52,021 nucleotides of DNA from Candidatus Sulfotelmatobacter sp. (GCA_030041215.1 JASHOH010000146.1:1-52021); one strand, 5' to 3'; positions 15,396-23,684 are shown, counted from the stretch's first letter. Program-made: numbers and translations. The notes: generated by a model not told the origin, from the letters alone.

Positions 15396-17222
15396 CGTCT
15401 GGATTCCTGGAAGGAAATCGCCGCCTTCCTGGGACGCGCCGAGCGCACCGTCAAGCGCTGGGAGGCAGAGCGTGGACTTCCCGTTCACCGCGTGCCCGGT
15501 GGCGGGCGCAGTGCTGTCTTCGCCTACAGCAGTGAACTGGCAGATTGGTTGAAGGGAAAAAGTCAGGAACTCGATGCCGAAGATGCGGTATCGGGGGAAG
15601 CTGAAGATCGCCCTGCTGAACTCTCCGGAGCCGAAAACACGCAACCGTCCGCGGTATCGCTGACGCCGGTTCCGGCGCTGGAAATAAAACGTTGGCCGCC
15701 GTCGCGTCTGGCTGCCTGGCTGGTACCTTTCCTGCTTGCGGCAGCGCTGATCGCCGCATTCACCTCGGCACACCGTCCCTTCCGCTTCAAGTCCCAAAGT
15801 CAGCCGCCGAATGCGGAAGCCAAGGATCTTTATCTCGCTCCGGATTCCGTTGCCGTGCTTCCCTTCACCAACCTGCGCGGAGATGCCGACACCGACTATC
15901 TCAGTGATGGCATTACCGAATCCCTGATCGGCGAGCTCGCCCATGTCCCGCGGCTCAAGGTTCGGTCCCGCGACTCAGTTTTTCGCTACAAAGGGAAAGA
16001 CGTCGACGTGCAAACGATCGGCGCGCGTCTTGGGGCTTCTATTTTGGTGAGCGGACGCGTGATGCTGAAAGGCAACACCATCGAGATCAGCACGGAGCTG
16101 ACCAACGTCCGCGACAATACAGAAGTTTGGGGCCACCGTTACGCCGGCAAAAGCTCCGACCTGATCGCGCTGCAACAGCAAATGGCGGCTGACATCGCGC
16201 AAAGGTTGCGCTCCACTCTCAGCAGCGCCGACCGGGAGCAGGTAATGCGACAGGACACGCAGAACGCGGAGGCATATTCGCTCTACTTAAAAGGCCGCTA
16301 TGCGTGGAACAAAAGGACACTGGCCGAACTTGAAACTGCCATCTCTTATTTCAATCAGGCGATTGCCAAAGACCCCGAATACGCTCTGGCCTATGCCGGG
16401 CTGGCCGACGCCTATTCCGTGCTGCCCAATTACGGAGGCAATCCCAGCGAAGATTTCCCCAAATCAAATGCTGCCGCCCGCAAAGCCCTGGAACTCGACC
16501 CCACTTTGGCTCGCCCGCACGCAGTCCTGGGCATGAACGAGTTCGAGTACAACTGGGATTTTTCAGGGGCGGAATCTGAATTCAAGAAAGCGATTGAGCT
16601 TGATCCCAATGACGCTACCGCCCACCAGTGGTATGCCGAGAAACTCGTCCAGTTGAGCAGACGTTCGGAAGCCATGGCGGAAATCAATCGCGCTCATGAA
16701 CTCGATCCGCAGTCTCCAGTTATTACTCGCGTGATCGGAACGGTGCTGACCGATGCGGGGCAATACGATCAGGCGATCACAATTTGCAAGCAACTCGTAC
16801 AGGAGAATCCCACATTCCCGATCGCGCACGACTGCCTGGTCTACGCGTATTGGGGCAAGCAGGCGTACGCTCAAGCCGTCGAGGAGTGGAAGATTGAGGG
16901 CCAGCTTACCGGCAATCCGGATGACGCCAAGTTCGCCGACGCCTTAGAGCGCGGATTTCGCTCCGCCGGATGGAAAGGCGCTATGGCCGCGGGGGCGAGA
17001 GTTCACGAGGCTCGGCGCAAGACCGGCGGTGAGTCTCCTCTTTTCATTGCCCGCTTCTACGCCGATATGGGAGACAAGGACAAAGCTTTCGAATGGCTCG
17101 ACATCGCCTTCCGCGAGCATGACCGCCTGCTCACCGATTTGAATGTCTCGCCCGGTTTCGACAACGTGCGCTCCGACCCACGTTTTACCGAACTGGTGAG
17201 CAAAATCGGGCTGACCAAATAG
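15363..17222 (+). CDS. Transmembrane HTH-FlgO/TolB-like-TPR regulator
   Basis: A 619-aa one-component regulator-like protein. Residues ~10-70 form a winged/MerR-like HTH (RLDSWKEIAAFLGRAERTVKRWEAERGLPVHR...). After a linker comes one TM helix (about 118-138, SRLAAWLVPFLLAAALIAAF). Residues ~160-300 resemble the FlgO/TolB N-terminal fold, with SVAVLPFTNLRGDADTDYLSDGITESLIGEL. Residues ~300-600 form TPR repeats. The architecture parallels CadC/ToxR-type membrane regulators, with DNA binding inside and sensing outside. The ATG at 15363 was chosen because its N-terminus is shared with the remnant at 13690; the frame is open further upstream, through the promoter. Autoregulation through the palindrome at 15253 is inferred. 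Confidence 0.85.
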   Translation: MAAKSDPLTGRRLDSWKEIAAFLGRAERTVKRWEAERGLPVHRVPGGGRSAVFAYSSELADWLKGKSQELDAEDAVSGEAEDRPAELSGAENTQPSAVSLTPVPALEIKRWPPSRLAAWLVPFLLAAALIAAFTSAHRPFRFKSQSQPPNAEAKDLYLAPDSVAVLPFTNLRGDADTDYLSDGITESLIGELAHVPRLKVRSRDSVFRYKGKDVDVQTIGARLGASILVSGRVMLKGNTIEISTELTNVRDNTEVWGHRYAGKSSDLIALQQQMAADIAQRLRSTLSSADREQVMRQDTQNAEAYSLYLKGRYAWNKRTLAELETAISYFNQAIAKDPEYALAYAGLADAYSVLPNYGGNPSEDFPKSNAAARKALELDPTLARPHAVLGMNEFEYNWDFSGAESEFKKAIELDPNDATAHQWYAEKLVQLSRRSEAMAEINRAHELDPQSPVITRVIGTVLTDAGQYDQAITICKQLVQENPTFPIAHDCLVYAYWGKQAYAQAVEEWKIEGQLTGNPDDAKFADALERGFRSAGWKGAMAAGARVHEARRKTGGESPLFIARFYADMGDKDKAFEWLDIAFREHDRLLTDLNVSPGFDNVRSDPRFTELVSKIGLTK

Positions 17223-17561
17223 CGGAAAGGGCCAGATACACCTCATGGCAAGCTGTCGCGCTCTGCCGCGAGAACTGATCTTTGAAAGGAATCGCAAAGT
17301 TGTCGCCGCAACGTCGGACCCTCGGCCCGACAAGAAGCTGATGAGAGTGCAATGAATCCTCATTAACTTCCTTGTTCTGTAGATCTTGCCAGCAAGTTCT
17401 TTAGAGTCTAGATTTTAGCAAGATCGAGCCTAGCTAACTCGTTTCGATCCAAGATTTTAGCGAAAAAATACCCCAAAAATTTTGCGTGGGTGGGAGCCAA
17501 CTCCGGCTACTGACTGAGAACTGACAACTGGGATTTTGGGAACTAACGCTACAATGTCCTC
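17223..17561. other. 339-bp spacer upstream of ribBA
   Basis: No gene is visible. It contains the 10-mer AGATTTTAGC twice (17410-17419 and 17452-17461) and a degenerate 7-bp tandem repeat CTACTGA/CTGAGAA/CTGACAA/CTGGGAT (17507-17534) ending 27 bp before ribBA. I looked for an FMN riboswitch (RFN element) and do not see its conserved segments. Confidence 0.55.
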
Positions 17562-18728
17562 ATGACTTCCCAGCCATTCGTCGACGTTCCCACCGCCATC
17601 GAAGAAATCAGAAACGGCCGCATGATCATCGTCGTCGACGACGAAGACCGCGAGAACGAAGGCGACCTCACGCTCGCCGCCGAGAAGGTCACGCCTGAAG
17701 CCATCAATTTCATGGCCACGCACGGACGCGGCCTCATCTGCCTTACCCTTACCGAAGAGCGCCTCAATCACTTGCGCCTCGGCCCGATGAGCGCCGAGAA
17801 CACATCGCAGTTCGGTACTGCCTTCTGCGAGGCCATCGACGCGCGCACCGGAGTCACCACCGGCATTTCGGCCTATGACCGCGCGCGCACCATTAAGGTC
17901 GCGATTGATCCGGCTTCCACCGCTGCCGATCTCGCCCGCCCCGGCCACGTCTTCCCTCTTCGCGCTCGCAAAGGGGGCGTGCTGGTGCGCGCCGGCCAGA
18001 CCGAAGCCTCTGTCGATCTCGCGCGGCTCGCGGGGCTCATCCCGGCCGGCATCATCTGCGAAATCATGAAAGATGACGGCACCATGGCGCGCGTGCCCGA
18101 CCTGATCGCATTTTGCCAACAGCACAACATGAAAATGCTCACCGTCGCCGAGCTGATCCGCTACCGCATGTCGCACGAGCGCTACGTGCATCGCGTGGGT
18201 GAGGCGCTGGTGCAGACTCGTTTTGGCGAATTCCGTTTGATCGCTTACGAGAGCGAAGTTGACGGCGGAGAATCGCACGTCGCCCTGATTCGCGGCGATA
18301 TCGAGAACAGCAGCGAGCCGGTGCTCGTCCGTATGCACGCGCATTGTTTGATGGGAGACGTTTTCGGCACCACCGCCTGCGAATGCCACGCGACCTTGCA
18401 AGGCTCGCTGCAACGCATCGCCCAGGAAGGCCGGGGCGCGCTGATTTATCTGCACCAGACCTCAAAGGGGTTTTCCATCGAGAAAGTTGGAGACCGCAGC
18501 ACACTGGCGTTCCATCACGGCCGCAAGCTCCCGCCGCTGCTCGAAAGTGAAAAGCAGCCGCAGCGCGAAATCGGCATCGGTGCCCAGATTCTTTCGGATC
18601 TGAATTTGCGCCGGATTCGGCTGCTCACAAACAAGCCCAAACGCGTGGCCGCGCTGGAAGGGTTTGGTGTGGAGATTGTCGATCAGGTTCCGGTCGAGTT
18701 AGAGCAACCAAGAGCGATCAAGAAATAG
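17562..18728 (+). CDS. ribBA: RibBA: DHBP synthase with a degenerate GTP cyclohydrolase II half
   Basis: A 388-aa protein. Residues 1-205 form 3,4-dihydroxy-2-butanone-4-phosphate synthase, converting ribulose 5-phosphate for riboflavin synthesis. Its motifs are intact: [10 protein letters not shown] (26-35), [17 protein letters not shown] and the KDDGTMAR region. Residues ~208-385 have the GTP cyclohydrolase II fold and keep zinc ligands C262, C273 and C275. However, the substrate loop normally reading EGRGIGL is TSKGFSI (300-306), and the Asp of the D-x-R-E motif is Pro (P333-Q-R-E). The second half is therefore probably not catalytic, and the separate RibA at 3531 likely supplies that step. 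It ends 21 bp from a convergent gene. Confidence 0.92.
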   Translation: MTSQPFVDVPTAIEEIRNGRMIIVVDDEDRENEGDLTLAAEKVTPEAINFMATHGRGLICLTLTEERLNHLRLGPMSAENTSQFGTAFCEAIDARTGVTTGISAYDRARTIKVAIDPASTAADLARPGHVFPLRARKGGVLVRAGQTEASVDLARLAGLIPAGIICEIMKDDGTMARVPDLIAFCQQHNMKMLTVAELIRYRMSHERYVHRVGEALVQTRFGEFRLIAYESEVDGGESHVALIRGDIENSSEPVLVRMHAHCLMGDVFGTTACECHATLQGSLQRIAQEGRGALIYLHQTSKGFSIEKVGDRSTLAFHHGRKLPPLLESEKQPQREIGIGAQILSDLNLRRIRLLTNKPKRVAALEGFGVEIVDQVPVELEQPRAIKK

Positions 18729-18749
18729 TTTCAGGCGCCCCGCGCCAGA

Positions 18750-19013
18750 CTAGAACGGCTTTCTGACCACGACTTCGTGTTCGCGAATAAAAAATTGCGC
18801 CGAACAATTTTCTGATCCGCAGATGACAGGCATTAATCCGTTGATCTGGCGGCGCGTGATCAAACCCAGCATTCCGCAGGAAGGGCAAGCGAGCACGGCC
18901 CAATAGGGATCTTCTTTCTCGCCGATCTCGCCGGCGTTTTCCAGGACAAAAATCGTTCCGGGCTGCATCTGTTCGGGAATCCATTCATTCAGAATGTCCA
19001 GTTCTCCGACCAT
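18750..19013 (-). CDS. Small zinc-ribbon-like protein
   Basis: An 87-aa protein. The start at 19013 has an AGGAGG Shine-Dalgarno. The N-terminal half is acidic (MVGELDILNEWIPEQMQPGTIFVLENAGE). The C-terminal half contains CPSC followed about 20 residues later by CGSENC, a CxxC...CxxxxC arrangement that would bind one zinc. I do not recognise a characterised family. It is in the same orientation as, and downstream of, the MerR gene, with 120 bp between, so it is probably a separate unit. Possible roles such as nucleic-acid or protein binding are unproven. Confidence 0.7.
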   Translation of the reverse strand: MVGELDILNEWIPEQMQPGTIFVLENAGEIGEKEDPYWAVLACPSCGMLGLITRRQINGLMPVICGSENCSAQFFIREHEVVVRKPF

Positions 19014-19059
19014 GCGTCCTCCTGTTATTTGTTGCCCTGAAACCAAAAGCAGGTTCCTG

Positions 19060-19092
19060 ACCGATCCTTCGAATCGGTTCGGAATGACATCG
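19060..19092. repeat. REP-like intergenic element, inverted copy
   Basis: ACCGAT (19060-19065) and ATCGGT (19073-19078) form a hairpin followed by TCGGAATGACAT. This is the reverse complement of the GTCATNCCGA motif seen at 3356 and 8863. Confidence 0.45.
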
Positions 19093-19133
19093 TTTGGATC
19101 GATGACTGCATCAGCATCCCCATTAAAAAGACC

Positions 19134-19616
19134 TTAAGAAACTCTTCTAGCACGTCGTCGTTCCGCAGGCGATGTTACGGAGGTACTTACCTTGCGGCCA
19201 ATAGCCTCGGCGCGCACCTGCCGCACCGCATCGCTCAAGCAAATTCCCAAAATGGGCTGGCAGGAATTCTTCAGGATGTCGACGATCTGCTTCGCCGAGG
19301 TCTCTAGGTAAAGATGCTTGCCATCGGTAAGCAGATGGACATCGGAGTTGCGGCCGGTGATCTCGCCCAGCCCTTTGCCGAACTCGCGTTGCAGGAATCG
19401 CATCACCTTGCGCACGCCTTGCAGCGAGAAGCCCTTACGGCGTAGTTCGCTGATCACGGCCATTTCCATGATGTTCTGCATGGAATAGAGCCGGCGATGG
19501 CCTTGACGTTCAGGTTTGACCACGCCGCGCTCGTCCCACCACTGAAGCTGCCGGGCCGTGATTCCGGTCAGAGCGATGACATCGCGTGATGTGAACGCTT
19601 CGGACACGATCACCAT
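19134..19616 (-). CDS. MerR-family transcriptional regulator
   Basis: A 160-aa DNA-binding protein. Residues ~7-75 form a MerR winged helix: FTSRDVIALTGITARQLQWWDERGVVKPERQGHRRLYSMQNI followed by a second helix pair (ISELRRKGFSLQGVRKVMRFLQREF). The rest (about 80-160) is a short effector/dimerisation region without the Cys pairs of metal sensors, ending in a basic tail. The ligand is unknown. A consensus-like promoter with two copies of an 11-bp palindrome lies directly upstream, so autoregulation is likely. Confidence 0.9.
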   Translation of the reverse strand: MVIVSEAFTSRDVIALTGITARQLQWWDERGVVKPERQGHRRLYSMQNIMEMAVISELRRKGFSLQGVRKVMRFLQREFGKGLGEITGRNSDVHLLTDGKHLYLETSAKQIVDILKNSCQPILGICLSDAVRQVRAEAIGRKVSTSVTSPAERRRARRVS

Positions 19617-19620
19617 TTTC

Positions 19621-19658
19621 TGTTTGAAACAATCCCCTCGCTAAATGTTTGAAACATT
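19621..19658 (-). promoter_or_regulatory. Two copies of an 11-bp palindromic operator before merR
   Basis: TGTTTGAAACA occurs at 19621-19631 and 19646-19656, 25 bp apart. The second copy extends to a perfect 7-bp inverted repeat, AATGTTT-G-AAACATT (19644-19658). It overlaps the end of the merR -10 box and the expected transcription start. Confidence 0.75.
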
Positions 19659-19683
19659 GTAGACACACTTTGGCGCCAGTCAA
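19656..19683 (-). promoter_or_regulatory. Sigma-70-type promoter of merR
   Basis: Read on the minus strand: TTGACT (plus-strand AGTCAA at 19678-19683), a 16-bp spacer, TACAAT (plus-strand ATTGTA at 19656-19661). Transcription would start around 19649, inside the upstream palindrome. Confidence 0.65.
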
Positions 19684-19878
19684 TAAGTATCAGTGTGCAA
19701 AAGGGTTAACTAGAAGAATGCGGGTGGGGTGCAGGCGCAGCCGCAGATACGGGCTTCCAGGCACAAGTGCTGACCGAATCGCATCGCAGGGTCTCTCTCG
19801 CGGCTAGCGCCGCGTTCGAGAAGACGCACGAGACGCATTCACGATCAAAATAGCGACGCTTGATGGCATTCCCTGATT

Positions 19879-20094
19879 TCAGCCGCCGCCGACAAAATGC
19901 ACGATCTCGAGCCGGTCTCCGTCTTTCAGCGCCGTATCGGCCCAGCGATCGCGGGGAACGATGTCGCGATTCAGCTCAACCGCTACGCGGTCGGATTTCA
20001 TCCCCAGGGATTCGATCAGCGCCGCCAGCGTGCACGGAACGCCCGATGCTGGAGCAGCGAAGGCATGCGCTTCCCCGTTGATCTGAAGATTCAT
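19879..20094 (-). CDS. thiS: ThiS/MoaD-type sulfur carrier protein
   Basis: A 71-aa ubiquitin-fold protein ending in the diagnostic Gly-Gly (VGGG). It has MNLQINGE at the start and the hydrophobic segment '[13 protein letters not shown]' at the end, as in ThiS, which carries thiocarboxylate sulfur to thiazole synthase in thiamine synthesis. No thiG, thiH or thiO is adjacent. A possible activating E1 enzyme (ThiF/MoeB-like) is encoded 23 kb away. MoaD-type or other sulfur-carrier roles cannot be excluded. It lies 38 bp downstream of the 194-aa gene and is probably co-transcribed with it. Confidence 0.85.
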   Translation of the reverse strand: MNLQINGEAHAFAAPASGVPCTLAALIESLGMKSDRVAVELNRDIVPRDRWADTALKDGDRLEIVHFVGGG

Positions 20095-20132
20095 GGGTCA
20101 ATTTTCGCGCAGAAAGAGTCAGGCGGGCAATT

Positions 20133-20717
20133 CTAGTCGGCCTTCCGAAGGGCAAACTTGCGCGTGACGGTACGGCCTTCGTGATTGGCTTGCACCATCA
20201 CGGACGAGTCGGGTAAAGCAGATTCATCGACTTCAATCACGATCGCCGCGCTGCCTGCGGAATCGGTCACGGCCTGGGTATAGAAGGGCGCTGCATCCGG
20301 ACGGGCAAAGCGGAACGTCAAGCGCGCTCCGGCGACAGCGGCATCGCCTTCAGTCACACGTAGTTGCATGGTCAGATTGCGATTGGCGTGAACCGAGGCG
20401 GCATTCTCCCATTGCACGTCCAGTTCTTTGATAGCAGCTAAACTCTCGGGTTCGGCTTTATCGAGGATGCTCTCCAACCTGCCATCTTTGATCGCCTCAA
20501 GCACCAGCCGGTGCAAGTCGCGAAGCTGCTGCTCTTTCTGGGCATCGCCGTAGTCCGCTTGCTTAGCAGATTCTGCGTAGGAAATCGCCTTCTTCCCCAT
20601 GCAGCGGCCGCGCACGAACACCTGCGTTTGCAGCAGTTTTTCGCTCTCGCGAGCCTCGCTCTGCACGTGGTAGACGGTGTCGCCGTGCTTAACGTCAGTG
20701 TTAAAGCCGAAAATCAT
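20133..20717 (-). CDS. Hypothetical protein with a beta-rich C-terminus
   Basis: A 194-aa protein of no family known to me. Residues 1-45 are beta-rich (MIFGFNTDVKHGDTVYHVQSEAR...), 50-105 are helical and charged, and 110-194 are beta-rich, with a Big/transthyretin-like look ('AAVAGARLTFRFARPDAAPFYTQAVTDSAGSAAIVIEV'). There is no signal peptide, so it is probably cytoplasmic. It is upstream of and in line with thiS, and divergent from nuoA across a 245-bp region containing inverted 8-bp repeats. Confidence 0.65.
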   Translation of the reverse strand: MIFGFNTDVKHGDTVYHVQSEARESEKLLQTQVFVRGRCMGKKAISYAESAKQADYGDAQKEQQLRDLHRLVLEAIKDGRLESILDKAEPESLAAIKELDVQWENAASVHANRNLTMQLRVTEGDAAVAGARLTFRFARPDAAPFYTQAVTDSAGSAAIVIEVDESALPDSSVMVQANHEGRTVTRKFALRKAD

Positions 20718-20718
20718 G

Positions 20719-20850
20719 AGTAATTTTATAATTGAGTAATTTCGTTAATTGGGTAAATTGAAACTCGGCATCGGGAGCTCAGGTGCATTTCGCCCCTTGC
20801 ACTACATCTTCTAGATTACGAGATTACCGGATTACCGAATTACAAAATTC
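20719..20850. repeat. Inverted pair of degenerate 8-bp tandem repeats upstream of nuoA
   Basis: The left arm (20720-20759) is five units resembling GTAATTNN (GTAATTTT, ATAATTGA, GTAATTTC, GTTAATTG, GGTAAATT). The right arm (20813-20850) has units GATTACGA, GATTACCG, GATTACCG, AATTACAA, AATTC. The arms are roughly reverse-complementary around a ~53-bp GC-richer centre. The same unit family recurs between nuoG and nuoH. Confidence 0.75.
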
Positions 20851-20886
20851 TTTCCCGGCGAATCCCCAAAGTGCTGCTCCGTTCCC

Positions 20887-20915
20887 TTGACACTCCTCGT
20901 ACCACCACCTAATCT
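20887..20915 (+). promoter_or_regulatory. Promoter of the nuo operon
   Basis: TTGACA (20887-20892), a 17-bp spacer and TAATCT (20910-20915). This is a strong sigma-70 match placing the start near 20922, about 40 nt before nuoA. Confidence 0.7.
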
Positions 20916-20962
20916 AGAGTGTTTAACCAAACGCTTGGCGCGCATTATATATAGCCTTTCCT

Positions 20963-21376
20963 ATGCCAGACAATTATTTCGCGCGATACCTGCCCTTTCT
21001 AATCCACATCCTGCTGGCTGGCGGAATCGCAACCGGAGTTATCCTTTCTTCCTGGCTTTTGGGTGTTCGTAAACCGACCCGCGCCAAACTTTCCCCATAT
21101 GAATGCGGCATGTTGCCTGTGGGCGATTCGCGCCAGCGTTTCTCGGTCCAGTTCTACCTTGTGGCGATGCTGTTCATTCTCTTCGATGTCGAGGCCGTCT
21201 TTCTCTATCCTTGGGCGGTAATTTTGCGCAGCCTTAAGGCGCAAGGTGAAGGCCTGTTCGGACTGTCCGAGATGTTCGTCTACCTCGGCATCGTTCTGGT
21301 CGGCTTCTTTTACGTTTGGAAAAAAGGCGTCCTGGACTGGGGTCCGGAAGCTCTGCGCCGGCGAGGAGATCGCTGA
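20963..21376 (+). CDS. nuoA: NADH-quinone oxidoreductase subunit A
   Basis: A 137-aa membrane subunit of complex I, located at the junction of the peripheral and membrane arms. Three TM helices are visible (about 11-31, 64-84, 98-118). The conserved SPYECGMLPVG loop with its Cys and the FLYPWA segment are present. It is the first gene of the operon, with a consensus promoter about 40 bp upstream of the ATG. Its stop codon abuts the nuoC start, leaving no room for nuoB, which normally follows nuoA. Confidence 0.96.
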   Translation: MPDNYFARYLPFLIHILLAGGIATGVILSSWLLGVRKPTRAKLSPYECGMLPVGDSRQRFSVQFYLVAMLFILFDVEAVFLYPWAVILRSLKAQGEGLFGLSEMFVYLGIVLVGFFYVWKKGVLDWGPEALRRRGDR

Positions 21377-21874
21377 GTGCCGCTCGCTCCCCCAATCACC
21401 GAGATCGAGCAACTGAAGTCGCATCCGGCCGTCGCGCGACTGCTCGCGTGGAATCCCGCGTCGATTGCGGAAGTCAAGTTCGACCGCGATGAGATGACGA
21501 TCTATCTTGATCGCTCCAGCTTACGCGAGGCTTGCGCTCTTCTGCGGGACGATGCGGACTGCGCTTTCAACTTTCTTTCCGACGTCACCTGCGTCGACTG
21601 GTTTCCCGCCGAGCCACGTTTTGAAGTCGTGTATCACTTGCTCTCGATTTCAAAAAAAGAGCGCGTCCGGCTGAAAGTTCGCCTCGACAGTGCCAGTCCG
21701 GCGGTCGAATCCGCAACTTCGGTCTGGCCGGCGGCCAATTTCTTCGAGCGTGAAGTTTTCGATCTGTTCGGGATCCGCTTCACCGGCCATCCTTACTTGC
21801 GGCGGCTGCTGATGCCGGAAAATTGGGAAGGCCATCCCCTGCGCAAAGATTATCCCGTGGAGGGCTACCGCTAA
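21377..21874 (+). CDS. nuoC: NADH-quinone oxidoreductase subunit C (30-kDa type)
   Basis: A 165-aa peripheral-arm subunit of complex I. The family signature 'EREVFDLFGIRFTGHPYLRRLLMPENWEGHPLRKDYP' is intact at the C-terminus. The start is a GTG immediately after the nuoA TGA, indicating translational coupling. It is a separate protein and not fused to NuoD; nuoD starts 6 bp downstream. NuoC normally contacts NuoB, whose gene is absent from this cluster. Confidence 0.95.
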   Translation: MPLAPPITEIEQLKSHPAVARLLAWNPASIAEVKFDRDEMTIYLDRSSLREACALLRDDADCAFNFLSDVTCVDWFPAEPRFEVVYHLLSISKKERVRLKVRLDSASPAVESATSVWPAANFFEREVFDLFGIRFTGHPYLRRLLMPENWEGHPLRKDYPVEGYR

Positions 21875-21879
21875 GGCGC

Positions 21880-23085
21880 ATGGCCCATCTCACGCCCACC
21901 CCCGTGCTCGAACCCGCGCAGGATCGCACCATGATCCTGAACATGGGCCCGCAGCATCCTTCCACGCACGGCGTACTGCGCGTAATTCTCGAGATCGACG
22001 GCGAAACCGTCGTCCGCATCATGCCCGATATTGGGTTCCTGCACACGGGCATCGAGAAGACTTGCGAGGCCAAGTTTTATCACCAGGTTGTGCCGCTCAC
22101 CGACCGCATCGATTACCTCTGCCCGCTGACCAACAATCTTTGTTATGTGCTCGCAGTGGAAAAGCTGGTTGGGCTCGAAATTCCTCCCAAGGCCCAATGG
22201 ATGCGCGTGCTGCTAAACGAATTGACGCGCATCAACTCGCACCTGGTCTGGCTGGGCACGCACGCGCTGGACATCGGCGCGATGACCGTTCTGCTCTACT
22301 GCTTCCGCGAGCGCGAAGAAGTGCTGAAGATGTTCGAGATGATCAGCGGCCAGCGCATGATGACTTCCTATTTCCGCATCGGCGGGCTGGCGCTCGAGCC
22401 TCCCCTGGGATTTTTCGAGCGTGTGCGCGATTTCACTTCTCGTTTTTCCAACAGGGTTGATGAGTACGAGAATTTGCTGACGGGAAATCCGATTTGGACG
22501 GCACGCACCAAAGGTGTGGCCAGGCTTACTGCCGAGGACGCAACCGCACTCGGGGCGAGTGGGCCGACAATGCGCGGCAGCGGGGTCGATTTCGATCTGC
22601 GCCGCGACATGCCCTATTCTGGCTACGAGAACTTTAAATTTAACGTTCCTGTCATGACGGAAGGCGATGTGTTCGCCCGATACATCTGCCGCGTGCGGGA
22701 ACTGCGCGAGTCGAACAAGATTGTGCAGCAGGCGCTCGACGGAATGCCGGAAGGGCCGATTAAGGCCAACGCCCCAGGAATCGTGCTGCCCGACCGCGAA
22801 AAAATGAAGACGCAGATGGAAGCGCTCATCTATCACTTCAAAATTGTGACCGAGGGCTTTGCGGTTCCGGCGGGCGAAGTCTATCAGGCGGTCGAGTCTC
22901 CGCGCGGCGAGATGGGGTATTACGTCGTCAGCGACGGCGCAGCAAAACCCTATCGCGTGCACATGCGCGCGGCGTGCCTGGCGAATCTGCAGACTCTGCC
23001 GAAGATGTGCGAAGGAAGGTTGATTGCGGATGTGGTCGCGGCCATTGGAAGCGTGGATATTGTATTAGGGGAAATCGATCGATGA
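21880..23085 (+). CDS. nuoD: NADH-quinone oxidoreductase subunit D (49-kDa type)
   Basis: A 401-aa peripheral subunit that forms the quinone-binding pocket together with NuoB. Family segments are present: MGPQHPSTHGVLR, DIGFLHTGIEK, LTRINSHLVWLG, the 'RGSGVDFDLRRDMPYSGYENF' block and C-terminal DIVLGEIDR. The conserved His and Tyr of the quinone site (H in QHPSTHG, Y in DYLCP) can be seen. The ATG at 21880 follows nuoC by 5 bp; an open upstream extension overlaps nuoC and is unlikely to be used. Confidence 0.96.
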   Translation: MAHLTPTPVLEPAQDRTMILNMGPQHPSTHGVLRVILEIDGETVVRIMPDIGFLHTGIEKTCEAKFYHQVVPLTDRIDYLCPLTNNLCYVLAVEKLVGLEIPPKAQWMRVLLNELTRINSHLVWLGTHALDIGAMTVLLYCFREREEVLKMFEMISGQRMMTSYFRIGGLALEPPLGFFERVRDFTSRFSNRVDEYENLLTGNPIWTARTKGVARLTAEDATALGASGPTMRGSGVDFDLRRDMPYSGYENFKFNVPVMTEGDVFARYICRVRELRESNKIVQQALDGMPEGPIKANAPGIVLPDREKMKTQMEALIYHFKIVTEGFAVPAGEVYQAVESPRGEMGYYVVSDGAAKPYRVHMRAACLANLQTLPKMCEGRLIADVVAAIGSVDIVLGEIDR

Positions 23086-23112
23086 CCCTGTGATCCTCAG
23101 CGGATTTGAAAG

Positions 23113-23595
23113 ATGAAGTTTTCTGACACATTCGAAGTGCGCTTTGCCGAGATGGTCACGCACTATCCGACAAAACGGTCGGCACTCGTTCCTACGCTGC
23201 TTTACGCGCAGGACGAGGTTGGATGTTTGTCGGATGAAGTCATTGCCGAACTGGCGCAGCGGCTCGAACTGACCGAGCTCGAAGTGCGCAACGTGATCAG
23301 CTATTACTCCATGCTGACCACGAAACCGCGCGGCAAGTACAACGTGCAGGTGTGCACTAACATCAGTTGCCTGGTCCGCGGCGGAGAAGAAATTCTGCAT
23401 CACTGCCAGAAAAAGCTGGGCATCGGCCACAAAGGCACGACGCCCGATGGAATATTTTCTCTCGAAGAAGTCGAGTGCATTGGCGGTTGCAGTTGGGCTC
23501 CGGCGGCGCAGGTGAACTACGACTATCACGAGAACCTGACGGCAGAGAAGATGGACAAGGTTCTTGAGGAATACAGGAGGAAGGAAATGCAATAG
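23113..23595 (+). CDS. nuoE: NADH-quinone oxidoreductase subunit E (24-kDa type)
   Basis: A 160-aa subunit of the NADH-dehydrogenase module. It carries the N1a [2Fe-2S] cluster on C81-x4-C86 and C122-x3-C126 (CTNISC and ECIGGC), with the thioredoxin-like fold around them. Length matches the family. It starts 27 bp after nuoD and is separated from nuoF by an 89-bp spacer consisting of an inverted heptamer-repeat pair. Confidence 0.95.
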   Translation: MKFSDTFEVRFAEMVTHYPTKRSALVPTLLYAQDEVGCLSDEVIAELAQRLELTELEVRNVISYYSMLTTKPRGKYNVQVCTNISCLVRGGEEILHHCQKKLGIGHKGTTPDGIFSLEEVECIGGCSWAPAAQVNYDYHENLTAEKMDKVLEEYRRKEMQ

Positions 23596-23601
23596 GAAAT
23601 G

Positions 23602-23682
23602 TTGATTTTTGATTGCTGATTGTTGATTGAGAAGTCCCAAAGTCGGAGAACAGGCAATCAGCAATCAGAAATCAACAATCAA
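23602..23682. repeat. Inverted pair of degenerate 7-bp tandem repeats between nuoE and nuoF
   Basis: Left arm 23602-23629: TTGATTT, TTGATTG, CTGATTG, TTGATTG. Right arm 23655-23682: CAATCAG, CAATCAG, AAATCAA, CAATCAA. The 28-nt arms are reverse-complementary at about 25 of 28 positions around a 25-nt loop. The right arm ends 2 bp before the nuoF ATG and replaces any Shine-Dalgarno. Confidence 0.85.
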
Positions 23683-23684
23683 TA

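Noticed and set aside
17223..17561. FMN riboswitch upstream of ribBA
   Set aside because: The conserved RFN segments are not present; the spacer holds only short repeats.
17457..18455. 332-codon open frame on the minus strand
   Set aside because: It lies antisense to ribBA, has no domain and a His/Ala/Arg-rich composition typical of the mirror frame of a GC-rich gene.
22213..22962. 249-codon minus-strand frame in nuoD
   Set aside because: Antisense to a well-conserved gene and of shadow-like composition.
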